Source: Mucilaginibacter gotjawali (GTDB taxonomy: Bacteria > Bacteroidota > Bacteroidia > Sphingobacteriales > Sphingobacteriaceae). Taken from it: 64,000 bases of DNA. Location of the stretch: positions 5,022,001 to 5,086,000 of the forward strand of contig NZ_AP017313.1 in the NCBI RefSeq assembly GCF_002355435.1, written 5' to 3'. The notes beneath the pieces are model-generated. The model saw only the letters and a program-made list of their open reading frames with translations, was not told where the DNA came from and did not search any database. The position numbers and the translations under genes are program-made. Shown in pieces: positions 53,819-62,322 of the stretch. How positions within the stretch are numbered: the stretch's first letter is position 1; the number at the start of each line of letters is the position of its first letter.

Positions 53819-54583
53819 TTGAATTTGGAAGATAGAAAGAAAAAGGTTAAGAGCATTTTAGTTACACTGCCTAAACCTGAGAATGATAAAAATCCATACG
53901 CCGAGCTTGCTAAAAAGCTTAACCTGAAAATTGATTTCAGATCATTTATTCACGTTGAAGGTGTGCCCGCAAAAGATTTCCGCAAGGAAAAAATCAACCT
54001 TGCCGATTTTAGCGCTGTGATATTTACCAGCCGGAACTCTGCTGATCATTTTTTCAGGATCTGTGAAGAAATGCGTTTCGAGGTGCCGGTTGAGATGAAG
54101 TATTTCTGCCTTTCAGAAACCATCGCCCTTTACCTTCAAAAATATATCCAATACCGCAAAAGGAAAATATTTTTTGGCAAACAAACGGCATCCGATCTGG
54201 CTGAAGTGCTGAAAAAACACTCCGGCGAGAAATTTCTGTACCCCTGCTCTGATGTCGCTGCAGAAGAAACCCAAAAATTCCTGCTCGAAAACGGTTATAA
54301 TTTCACCCCTGCGGTTCTTTTCCGTACGGTTTGCAGTGATCTTTCTGACCTTGCAGAAGTATTTTATGATGTGATTGCTTTCTTTAGCCCGTCAAGCATC
54401 CAATCGCTGTACAAGAACTTCCCCGATTTCAAGCAAAATAATACCCGGATCGCTGCGTTTGGCGCAACCACACACAAAGCAGTGCTCGAAGCAGGTTTGA
54501 TACTGGATATCCCGGCGCCAACGCCAGTTGCCCCTTCAATGACCATGGCCATTGAGCAATATTGCAAAATCGTAAATAAATAA
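53819..54583 (+). CDS. hemD: Uroporphyrinogen-III synthase (HemD family)
   Basis: A 254-residue two-domain HemD-fold protein. The recognisable blocks are SILVTLPKPENDKNPYAELA, FSAVIFTSRNSADHFF and IAAFGATTHKAVLEAGL. HemD cyclises hydroxymethylbilane to uroporphyrinogen III in heme synthesis, or a HemD-like paralogue acts elsewhere. The start is an unusual TTG at 53819 (another TTG at 53825). Similar genes sit next to DUF4271 and gld genes in relatives. Confidence 0.8.
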   Translation: MNLEDRKKKVKSILVTLPKPENDKNPYAELAKKLNLKIDFRSFIHVEGVPAKDFRKEKINLADFSAVIFTSRNSADHFFRICEEMRFEVPVEMKYFCLSETIALYLQKYIQYRKRKIFFGKQTASDLAEVLKKHSGEKFLYPCSDVAAEETQKFLLENGYNFTPAVLFRTVCSDLSDLAEVFYDVIAFFSPSSIQSLYKNFPDFKQNNTRIAAFGATTHKAVLEAGLILDIPAPTPVAPSMTMAIEQYCKIVNK

Positions 54584-54591
54584 CCGCCGCC

Positions 54592-54620
54592 GATAAGGTT
54601 GTTTTAAACAACCACCTTAT
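54592..54620 (+). terminator. Possible terminator after the HemD-like gene
   Basis: ATAAGGTTGTTT and AAACAACCACCTTAT form a stem with a small bulge 9 bp after the stop. There is no long U-tract. The rest of the 54584-54991 spacer is AT-rich and holds only the gldK promoter. Confidence 0.4.
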
Positions 54621-54954
54621 ACTTATACGATTACACTTTATTAAAAACGGATCGCTGACAATGGTTACGATCCTAAAATAGCGCTGTTGCAACCGGGCAG
54701 CGTAAACAATACAGGCGCATAAATGGTTGTTAAAATGAAAAAACACGTGCTTTATGTAATCATTTTGCAACTATTTTTAATAATGGCTCGTATAAATGGA
54801 AACAATTTAGCATAATTGTAATGGATAATCAGATATAAATTATGCCGTTATTAGCTAAGAGTTTATATTAGTTTAGCAAAAATTAATGTAGATTTGACTA
54901 ATAATATGTTTTTTATAATTAGGTGGATCAAATTTAATATATTCGGGGGTCACA

Positions 54955-54983
54955 TTGTGTTATATTTATATAACTGATTTTTG
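54955..54983 (+). promoter_or_regulatory. Promoter of the gldKLMN operon
   Basis: TTG at 54955-54957 (-33) is 18 bp upstream of GATTTTTG (54976-54983), one base off the TAnnTTTG consensus. The gldK ATG follows 9 bp later. Confidence 0.45.
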
Positions 54984-54991
54984 ATTTAAAA

Positions 54992-56305
54992 ATGAAGCAA
55001 ATTTACTTTTTAATTGCAGTCTTGGCTGTTGGAATATTAAGCGGCTGTAGCAAAGGCGGAGACAGGGGTGAGTTAACCGGGGTCCCGCAACGTTCATTCA
55101 GAGCCGAGGTGCCGTTGGGCATGGTTTATATCCCCGGAGGTTCGTTCCTGATGGGTCAAACAGATCAGGATGTTACTTTTTCCCAGATCGCCCAAACCAA
55201 GCAAGTTACTGAACCACCATTTTTTATGGACCAAACCGAGATCAGTAACAGCCAATACCGCCAATTTGTAAACTGGGTCCGCGATTCAGTTGCCATCACC
55301 AATTACCTTAACGACGACAAATATTACCTGAAGCCTCAAAAAGGCGAAGTTACCAATGGTAAAAAATACATCAACTGGGCCTATGTAAAACGTTATCCTG
55401 TAATGAGTACCCGCAAAGGCGCAGGCTCAGCCGCTGCTTCTGCAAAACTGCAGGGGATGTATTACCAGGGTGATGACAGGCTGTTTGACCGTAACGAACT
55501 TGACGTGCGCCTTTTAAAATATAATTATGCCCAGATGGTATTGCGTGATGCGGCTAATTATAAAGATGATAAAAGTAAAAAACGTTCCGACTTCATTTTC
55601 CGCGATACTGTACCTGTTTACCCGGATACATTGGTGTGGCTGAGTGACTTCTCCTATGCGGCAAATGAACCCATGACTGAAAGCTATTTTTCGCACCCTG
55701 CTTACCGTAACTATCCGGTAGTGGGTGTTACCTGGCGCCAGGCTGAAGCTTTTACTGTTTGGCGCACGCGCTATAACGAAGCTTATAAAGATTCAAGGCA
55801 TATCCCGCACCGTGCCCCCTATGATCTGCCTACCGAAGGTGAGTTTGAATATGCCGCACGTGGTGGCAGGGTTGGTACCGATTACCCATGGGGCGGGCCA
55901 TACATTAAAAATGCCAAAGGTTGCCTGCTGGCAAACTTTAAACCCGGCCGCGGTAACTATACCGACGATGGCGGCGCTTATACCGTAAGTGTAAAATCTT
56001 ATTTCCCCAACGATTTCGGCTTATATAATATGGCCGGCAACGTAGCCGAATGGACATTATCAGCCTTTGATGAATCCGCTTCGACATTTGTACATGACCT
56101 TGCGCCAACTTTTAATTACCATGCCAAACCAAATGACGCGCCTGTTTTAAAACGTAAAGTTGTGCGTGGCGGATCATGGAAAGATGTTGGATTCTTCCTT
56201 CAAAACTCTACCCGTACTTTTGAGTACCAGGATACTGCAAAATCATATATCGGCTTCCGTTGTGTAACCCACTACCTGGGCCGTGATATCAAAGATAAAC
56301 GCTAA
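54992..56305 (+). CDS. gldK: GldK, lipoprotein of the type IX secretion/gliding machinery
   Basis: A 437-residue lipoprotein. The signal ends in the lipobox LSGC (acylated Cys19). The rest is a formylglycine-generating-enzyme-like (SUMF1) domain, with YIPGGSFLMGQTDQD, GVTWRQAEAFTVWRT, YDLPTEGEFEYAARGG, GLYNMAGNVAEWTLSAFD and VVRGGSW. GldK forms the ring of the T9SS with GldN below the outer membrane. It is the first gene of gldKLMN. Confidence 0.96.
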   Translation: MKQIYFLIAVLAVGILSGCSKGGDRGELTGVPQRSFRAEVPLGMVYIPGGSFLMGQTDQDVTFSQIAQTKQVTEPPFFMDQTEISNSQYRQFVNWVRDSVAITNYLNDDKYYLKPQKGEVTNGKKYINWAYVKRYPVMSTRKGAGSAAASAKLQGMYYQGDDRLFDRNELDVRLLKYNYAQMVLRDAANYKDDKSKKRSDFIFRDTVPVYPDTLVWLSDFSYAANEPMTESYFSHPAYRNYPVVGVTWRQAEAFTVWRTRYNEAYKDSRHIPHRAPYDLPTEGEFEYAARGGRVGTDYPWGGPYIKNAKGCLLANFKPGRGNYTDDGGAYTVSVKSYFPNDFGLYNMAGNVAEWTLSAFDESASTFVHDLAPTFNYHAKPNDAPVLKRKVVRGGSWKDVGFFLQNSTRTFEYQDTAKSYIGFRCVTHYLGRDIKDKR

Positions 56306-56353
56306 AAAATCAATTTCAACAAAACAAAAATTAAACGCTTTTTAAAAACGACT

Positions 56354-57166
56354 ATGACTGGGAAGAGAGAACCATACGGAATTAATAATATTGTATCCTG
56401 GGGTGCAACAATTGTTATTATAGGCCTATTATTTAAAATTCAGCACTGGCAGTATGCTACAGTTTTTATAACCCTTGGGTTAGGCACTGAGGCGGTATTG
56501 TTTTTCCTGTTGGGTTTTCAAAGAGACGTGAAAGAGATTGACTGGACCCGCGCTTATCCCGAACTGGATTACGATTATGACGGAGAGTTGCCAAAAGCAG
56601 CTTCAAAGAAATTAACAGGTGGAGGCGACAGTTTTTCAAATACCGCCGCACTTGACCAGATGCTGTCAGAAGCAAAGATAGGCCCTGAACTGATCGGCAG
56701 CCTTGCCAGCGGTTTAAGGACTTTTGGTGATAAAGTGAACTCTATTTCGCGCGTTACCGATGCAGGCGATGCAACAATGGCTTTTACTGCTAAAGTTAAA
56801 GAAGCTACCGCCAGTTACGAAAAACTGGGAAGCTCTTTTGCAAAAGCATCCGGCAACCTTGATGAAATAGCAAGCACCAGCATCGATTCAAAATCATACC
56901 ACGAGCAGGTAAACAAGATGGCCAAAAACTTAACGGCTTTAAATGCTGTATATGAGCTGGAATTGCAGGACTCAAGCAACCATCTGAAATCAATGAACAA
57001 ATTTTACCAGGATATGTCAACCACAGTTAAAAACTTTAATGATTCGGCAAATGATGCCAAATTATTTAAGGACGAAGTTAACCGTTTGGCTAAAAACCTG
57101 GCAACACTGAACTCGATATACGGTAACATGCTTTCGGCAATGAACCAGCCACGTGTTAATAGCTAA
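56354..57166 (+). CDS. gldL: GldL, inner-membrane motor protein of T9SS/gliding
   Basis: A 270-residue protein. Two N-terminal spans (about residues 10-28 and 33-55) include IVSWGATIVIIGLLFKIQHW and ATVFITLGLGTEAVLFFLLG. A long helical cytoplasmic tail follows. GldL pairs with GldM as a proton-driven motor; the Lys and Glu in the spans (FKIQHW, GTEAV) are family residues. It starts 48 bp after gldK. Confidence 0.95.
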   Translation: MTGKREPYGINNIVSWGATIVIIGLLFKIQHWQYATVFITLGLGTEAVLFFLLGFQRDVKEIDWTRAYPELDYDYDGELPKAASKKLTGGGDSFSNTAALDQMLSEAKIGPELIGSLASGLRTFGDKVNSISRVTDAGDATMAFTAKVKEATASYEKLGSSFAKASGNLDEIASTSIDSKSYHEQVNKMAKNLTALNAVYELELQDSSNHLKSMNKFYQDMSTTVKNFNDSANDAKLFKDEVNRLAKNLATLNSIYGNMLSAMNQPRVNS

Positions 57167-57204
57167 CCAGTTTTGATCATTAAGAACATTAATATTTAAT
57201 ACAC

Positions 57205-58737
57205 ATGGCTGGAGGTAAACAAACCCCAAGACAACGAATGATAGGTATCATGTACCTGGTACTTTTGGGCCTCATCGCCCTTAACGTACCGGATAGCTTA
57301 TTGGATGCCTTTAAAAATATAACTATAAGCCTTGATTCATCAAGCAAAAATGTTACCAACGGCGTTGAGACAACTTTTCAAACTTTTGAGGCTACAAAGC
57401 TAAAGGACGAACCACAAAGAGCCGCGCCAATTTTAAAACGTGCGAAAGATGCAGCAGCAGTAGCTGAATCATTAGTTAAATACGTTGAGTATTTAAGAGC
57501 TTTATTGGTTAAAGAAGGTGGTGGCATTAATCCCACTATCAATGACGTAGACGCAAGGGAAAATCTCGATATTTCTCCACGTTTGATGATCACAGACAAA
57601 CGTGCTGATTCATTGAAAGACAAAATAGACCAGACAAAAGCACAACTCTTTGCGGCATTGAACGAAAAAGAAAGAAAAGGAGTTAACTTTTCTTTAAATA
57701 CTGATGCTCCTCCATCAAGTTTAGGCGTAACCAAAACCTGGCAGGATGCCTATTTTGGTGAGGGTATCCCTTTAGGAGCTACCTTAACCACCCTTGCAAA
57801 AATAGAAACGGATACAAAAAACGCCGAAAACGAAGTAGTTAAAAGAATATTAGGCGAAGCAGAAAAGGCCCAGGTAAACCTTGACCAATTTAATGCTGTT
57901 GCAGTTGCACCTACAAGCTATGTGCTTGTAGGACAGCCTTATACTGCGGACGTATTTTTAACTGCGTATGACTCTAAATTGTCTCCAAACATTACGGTGG
58001 GCGGTTCTCCTTTAACGGTTGATGCTGGCAAAGGCAAATATGCTGGAAGTACATCCAGTGTAGGTTTACATACATGGTCGGCTACGATATCTTTTAAAGA
58101 CAATGATGGCAAGATCCAAACTTACAATACGCCTTCACAAACTTATATGGTCGCTGCCCCTTCGGCTACCGTATCGCCTACCAAAATGAATGTGCTTTAC
58201 ATTGGTTTGCCTAATCCACTTTCTATCTCAGCACCCGGTATCGCAAAAGAAAATTTGCGGGTAACTATGACCGGTGGCAGCATTAGCGGTTCAAACGGCA
58301 ATTACACCGCTACTGTTAGTTCTATCGGTCAGGCTACGGTAAGTGTTTCGGGTGAATTAACAAAAGGCAAAACTTCATTCTTAGGAAGCAGTATATTCCG
58401 TGTTAAACGGATTCCGGATCCTAAAGCACAGTTTGCAGGCAAAAGTGGTGGCAACACCAGCGCAGCGAACATCAGGGCGCAGGACCGGGTATTTGCAAAG
58501 CTTGAAGATTTTGAGTTCGACGCCAAATTTAACGTAACCCGTTTTACCCTGCTGATTGCAAAACCAAGGCAGGATGTGGTTACCTTATCTGCTACAGGCA
58601 ATGAACTGACCAGCGCGATGAAATCATTTATGAATAATGTTACACCGGGTACAACCGTTGTATTTAAAGATATAATAGCCGTAGGGCCTGACGGAAGTCA
58701 GCGCGGCCTTGACCCTATTGTGTTGAGTGCAAATTAA
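57205..58737 (+). CDS. gldM: GldM, periplasmic motor-shaft protein of T9SS/gliding
   Basis: A 510-residue protein. One N-terminal span (MIGIMYLVLLGLIALNV, residues about 12-28) is followed by a helical periplasmic domain, then tandem Ig-like domains to the C-terminus. GldM dimers transmit motor rotation from GldL to the GldK/GldN ring. It begins 38 bp after gldL, and gldN begins 6 bp after its stop. Length is normal. Confidence 0.96.
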   Translation: MAGGKQTPRQRMIGIMYLVLLGLIALNVPDSLLDAFKNITISLDSSSKNVTNGVETTFQTFEATKLKDEPQRAAPILKRAKDAAAVAESLVKYVEYLRALLVKEGGGINPTINDVDARENLDISPRLMITDKRADSLKDKIDQTKAQLFAALNEKERKGVNFSLNTDAPPSSLGVTKTWQDAYFGEGIPLGATLTTLAKIETDTKNAENEVVKRILGEAEKAQVNLDQFNAVAVAPTSYVLVGQPYTADVFLTAYDSKLSPNITVGGSPLTVDAGKGKYAGSTSSVGLHTWSATISFKDNDGKIQTYNTPSQTYMVAAPSATVSPTKMNVLYIGLPNPLSISAPGIAKENLRVTMTGGSISGSNGNYTATVSSIGQATVSVSGELTKGKTSFLGSSIFRVKRIPDPKAQFAGKSGGNTSAANIRAQDRVFAKLEDFEFDAKFNVTRFTLLIAKPRQDVVTLSATGNELTSAMKSFMNNVTPGTTVVFKDIIAVGPDGSQRGLDPIVLSAN

Positions 58738-58743
58738 AATGTT

Positions 58744-59696
58744 ATGAAAAGGAAAATTTTAATCATTGTATTGTGCCTTGCAACTGTAGCATCCTATGCA
58801 CAAAGTAGTAAAAAGAGGAGAAAACCAAAACCTAAAACAACTACCCAGCAGCAGGTTAAAAAACCCGATACCACCAGTATAGCCCAAAGCGCAAGACCAT
58901 TGGCGGATACCAGTAAAAAATTGGGGGGCAAACCAGGCAAGCATTTTGACCGTCCCCTGGATGGCTACTACAAAAAAGCAATATATTAAATGCTAAAGTT
59001 ACTCCTTATCCAAACCTGCGCGAATCGGACGTAGCTTTTGCAAAACGTGTTTGGCGCGAGATTGACACGCGCGAAAAAATGAACGCTTACCTGGCGTCTC
59101 CAAAACAAAGGCTGATAGATGTAATTATGAATGCCGTTGCAGCGGGTGAGCTAACTGCTTACAGCGCAGTTCCGGATAAGGACAATGACCCGGATGGTGA
59201 TAGCTTTTATGCGCCGCTTAGCCCTGATAAAGCAAGAAATGCAATGGCCGACAGTGTACCCGTTGATAAATTTGACAAGGATGGTAACAAGATAGGTACG
59301 GTAATGAAAGCCGGTGAATTAAACCCAGACAGCGTTGTGAAATTCAGGATAAAGGAAGACTGGGTATTTGACAGGCAGCGCTCCATATTTGAGCCCCGTA
59401 TTATTGGTTTAGCGCCAATGGTAAAAGTTAAAGTTGGCAGCACCGAAGAATATCAACCTGCATTTTGGTTGTATTTCCCTGATGCAAGGCCAATATTTGC
59501 AGTGAAGGAAGTTGTCAGCAAAAACAGTGATAATACCGGCCTGAGTTTCGACGATATTTTTATGAAGAGGATTTTTACCAGCTACATCGTGAAAGAATCC
59601 AACGATAAGGATGAACGTATCAAAGATTACGCTACGGGTATAGATAAGCTGTACGAATCTGAACGGATCAAAAATCCCTGCAGGATTGGGAGCTGA
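58744..59696 (+). pseudogene. gldN: GldN, T9SS/gliding protein interrupted by a one-base frameshift
   Basis: The first frame gives a signal peptide (ILIIVLCLATVASYAQ) and 81 residues ending DGYYKKAIY, then a stop at 58987. The downstream frame carries the rest: ILNAKVTPYPNLRESDVAFA, KRVWREIDTREKMNAYL and WVFDRQRSIFEPRIIG to KNPCRIGS. One extra A in the A6 run at 58972-58977 restores DGYYKKSNILNAK and a 317-residue GldN. If the loss is real, T9SS assembly and gliding would be expected to fail. Confidence 0.85.
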
Positions 59697-59707
59697 ATTT
59701 GTGGTCG

Positions 59708-59754
59708 TACTAATGAAGTCGGGAAAGTCCGAAAGTCAGTAAAGTCCGAAAGAA
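59708..59754. repeat. AAGTCCGAAAGTC word repeat
   Basis: GAAGTCGGGAAAGTCCGAAAG is followed by TCAGTAAAGTCCGAAAG. It is a short spacer-specific word repeat between gldN and its terminator. Confidence 0.55.
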
Positions 59755-59762
59755 AAATATTT

Positions 59763-59798
59763 GATGCCCTGATGATTAATTTCGTCAGGGCATTTTTG
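59763..59798 (+). terminator. Terminator of the gld operon
   Basis: ATGCCCTGA and TCAGGGCAT form a 9-bp stem with a TGATTAATTTCG loop, followed by TTTTG. Confidence 0.8.
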
Positions 59799-59827
59799 TT
59801 GAACCACCGGTCAGACCTATCCACGCC

Positions 59828-59975
59828 GCTCATTGCGAGGAACGAAGCAATCTCTAATCAGGACATTCACGAAACGAAATGCATCAGAATTTCCGGCGTG
59901 CGGCTGACAGGTAATCCGTTTCGCGCCGGTCCGAGATTTGCATGTGTAGAGATTGCTTCGTTCCTCGCAATGAGC
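59828..59975. repeat. 29-bp perfect inverted repeat element
   Basis: The arms at 59828-59856 and 59947-59975 are exact inverted copies (beginning GCTCATTGCGAGGAACG). A 90-bp loop contains CGAAACGAAATGC/TCCGTTTCGCG. Similar CATTGCGAGGAACGAAGC elements occur in many bacterial genomes, from memory. Confidence 0.85.
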
Positions 59976-59985
59976 GACAAGAGGG

Positions 59986-61785
59986 TTATTTCTCCCCAAA
60001 ATACGCAAGTATTGCCTTTGCCTGTTTGGTATTCACCACCTCCATCAAAACTTCTTCCGTCGCTTCGCGTACTTTTTTTACTGATTTAAAGTATTTCAAT
60101 AATTTTTCGGCTGTGGTTTTGCCTATGCCTTCAATAAGCTCAAGTTCGGTAACCAAAGTTCCCTGATCCCGCTTCTTACGGTGAAAAGTTATGCCAAAAC
60201 GGTGCGCTTCATCCCTTAAGTGCTGGATAACTTTTAAGGTTTCCGATTTTTTATCCAGGTATAAAGGATATTGATCGCCGGGGTAATACAATTCCTCCAG
60301 GCGTTTGGCAATGCCGATAACGGTAACCTGTTTTTCTATCCCGAGTAACCTCAGGCTCTTCATGGCTGATGACAGCTGCCCCTTGCCGCCGTCGATAACG
60401 ATCAGTTGCGGCAGTTCCCCAGCTTCATCCAGCATGCGCCTGTAGCGCCTGTGAACAGCCTCTTCCATCGTAGCAAAATCATCAGGGCCTTCTACGGTTT
60501 TTACATTAAAATGCCGGTAATCTTTTTTTGAAGGCTTCCCATCCTTAAATACAACAATTGCCGAAACCGGGTATTTACCCTGGAAATTGGAGTTATCAAA
60601 ACACTCAATGTGCCGCGGCAGGGTATTCATCCGCAGGTCTTTCATCATTTGCGTAAGCAGCCTTTCGGTTCTTATTTCCGGGTTTAGTTTTTCATATTGA
60701 TCGATCTTTTCTTTCCTGAAGAACCGCACATTTTTCTCCGAAAGGTCAAGCAGTTTCCGCTTTTCACCCAACTTCGGCACCGTAAATTTTAACGACTGAT
60801 CTTCAACGTCGATATTAAAAGGAACGATGATCTCTTTTGAATGGCTTTCATACCTGGTCCTGAACTCGGATATAGCCAACTCCAATAGCTCCTCATCACT
60901 TTCATCCAGCCGCTTTTTCAGCTCGATGGTTTGTGTCTGGATGATGGTGCCATTCATCACCTTTAAGTAATTTACAAAGGCATATTTTTCGTCGGAGGCG
61001 ATGCTGAATACATCCACATCGGTAATAGAGGAGTTAACCACCGTTGACTTGCTCTGGTAATTCTCCAGCAACTCGAATTTTCTTTTTAAGCGATGGGCAT
61101 ATTCAAAATTCATGTCGGCAACTGCCTGCTCCATATCACTTTTCAGGTTACGAAGTACGCCGCCGATCTTCCCGGTTAAAATGTCTTTAATTTCATTAAT
61201 GCTGTGGTCGTAATCATCTTCCGTCTGGTAATCCTGGCAGGGCCCTTTACAGTTACCCAACTGGTATTCCAAACAAACCTTAAACTTGCCTTTTTGAATA
61301 TTTTCTTTATTGAGCGCCAGGTTACAGGTACGTAAGGGATAAGTTTCTTTTATCAGCCCTAAAATATTATGCATCATACTTACCGATGCATAAGGCCCAA
61401 GATATTTTGACCCATCGCGTACGATGCGCCTGGTCCAAAAGATGCGCGGGTAATGTTCATTTTTGATGATGATCCAGGGATAGGTTTTATCATCCTTTAA
61501 CATGACATTATACCGCGGCTGGTGCTTCTTTATCAAACTGTTCTCCAACAGCCAGGCATCAACCTCAGTATCAACAATGGTAAAGGTGACATTCCGGATC
61601 TTGGATACCAATACCCGGGTTTTGGCATTTACATTATAGTCCTTGTTAAAATATGAGCCCACACGGTTACGCAGGTCCTTTGCTTTACCGATATAGATCA
61701 GTTCCTTCTCCTCGTCCCAAAACTGGTAAATGCCTGGTTTATGGGGAATATTTTTTAACGCTTCTTTGTAGTCAAATTTGTTCAT
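59986..61785 (-). CDS. uvrC: Excinuclease ABC subunit C
   Basis: A 599-residue nucleotide-excision-repair endonuclease. The GIY-YIG nuclease domain is at residues 18-60 (GIYQFWDEEKELIYIGKAK). The UvrB-binding UVR motif is near 205-235 (MEQAVADMNFEYAHRLKRKF). The C-terminal RNase H-like nuclease has ECFDNSNFQG and VIDGGKGQL, and tandem HhH motifs end the protein (LIEGIGKTTAEKLLKYFKSV). It makes both incisions around a lesion. A 29-bp inverted repeat element precedes the stop. Confidence 0.97.
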   Translation of the reverse strand: MNKFDYKEALKNIPHKPGIYQFWDEEKELIYIGKAKDLRNRVGSYFNKDYNVNAKTRVLVSKIRNVTFTIVDTEVDAWLLENSLIKKHQPRYNVMLKDDKTYPWIIIKNEHYPRIFWTRRIVRDGSKYLGPYASVSMMHNILGLIKETYPLRTCNLALNKENIQKGKFKVCLEYQLGNCKGPCQDYQTEDDYDHSINEIKDILTGKIGGVLRNLKSDMEQAVADMNFEYAHRLKRKFELLENYQSKSTVVNSSITDVDVFSIASDEKYAFVNYLKVMNGTIIQTQTIELKKRLDESDEELLELAISEFRTRYESHSKEIIVPFNIDVEDQSLKFTVPKLGEKRKLLDLSEKNVRFFRKEKIDQYEKLNPEIRTERLLTQMMKDLRMNTLPRHIECFDNSNFQGKYPVSAIVVFKDGKPSKKDYRHFNVKTVEGPDDFATMEEAVHRRYRRMLDEAGELPQLIVIDGGKGQLSSAMKSLRLLGIEKQVTVIGIAKRLEELYYPGDQYPLYLDKKSETLKVIQHLRDEAHRFGITFHRKKRDQGTLVTELELIEGIGKTTAEKLLKYFKSVKKVREATEEVLMEVVNTKQAKAILAYFGEK

Positions 61786-62322
61786 TGGTTCACTGGTTCA
61801 TTAGTTCATTGGTAGCATGGCTTATCCGATTCAATAAACCTTTGAATGATTTAAATACCTGCCTTGTTAGCAGCTGATTTACCAATAAACTTTAGATAAG
61901 CATTTAGCTTAAGATGAATAGATTGAAGTTTTTCAAATAATGCAGTGAATTGATCTTCATTCAAAAGTCCCCTTGTTTTTGACTTTTTCAGCCACCCCTT
62001 TGTTTCAACTATCGAGCCCCGGCTAAAATAACAGAAGTTTTTATTTTCTTTATAATGATACCGCCCGTACCCTTCAGCAATATTTGCCCCGATTGAGTCA
62101 GCAGACCTTACAATTTGCTTGCCAACAGTATCTTTGGCAAAATAATCCCATTCACTTACGATAAACCAAATTTCATCACTAAAACTCTCGGCTAATTGGT
62201 AAACTTCTAAATCTTCAAGATTATAATAACTCATCATTATATTTTTTGAAAATAATTAACGGAAATTAATTAGCGAACTGTGCAACCAATAAACTAATGA
62301 ACCAGTGAACTAATGAACCAAT
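61783..62322. repeat. Inverted repeats enclosing the four-helix-bundle gene
   Basis: CATTGGTTCACTGGTTCAT... at 61783-61812 and the inverted ...TGAACCAGTGAACTAATGAA at 62286-62322 match over about 30 bp with two differences. The arms abut the uvrC start codon and the stop codon of the penicillin-binding protein. The unit may be an insertion. Confidence 0.7.
61851..62237 (-). CDS. Four-helix-bundle protein (S23/IVP family)
   Basis: A 128-residue helical protein with the family pattern: LEDLEVYQLAESFSDEIW, KQIVRSADSIGANIAEGYG and KNFCYFSRGSIVETKGWL. In many bacteria such genes lie in 23S rRNA intervening sequences; here it stands alone between uvrC and a penicillin-binding gene. Its function is unknown. 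The enclosing inverted repeats suggest that the gene moved as a unit. Confidence 0.87.
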   Translation of the reverse strand: MMSYYNLEDLEVYQLAESFSDEIWFIVSEWDYFAKDTVGKQIVRSADSIGANIAEGYGRYHYKENKNFCYFSRGSIVETKGWLKKSKTRGLLNEDQFTALFEKLQSIHLKLNAYLKFIGKSAANKAGI

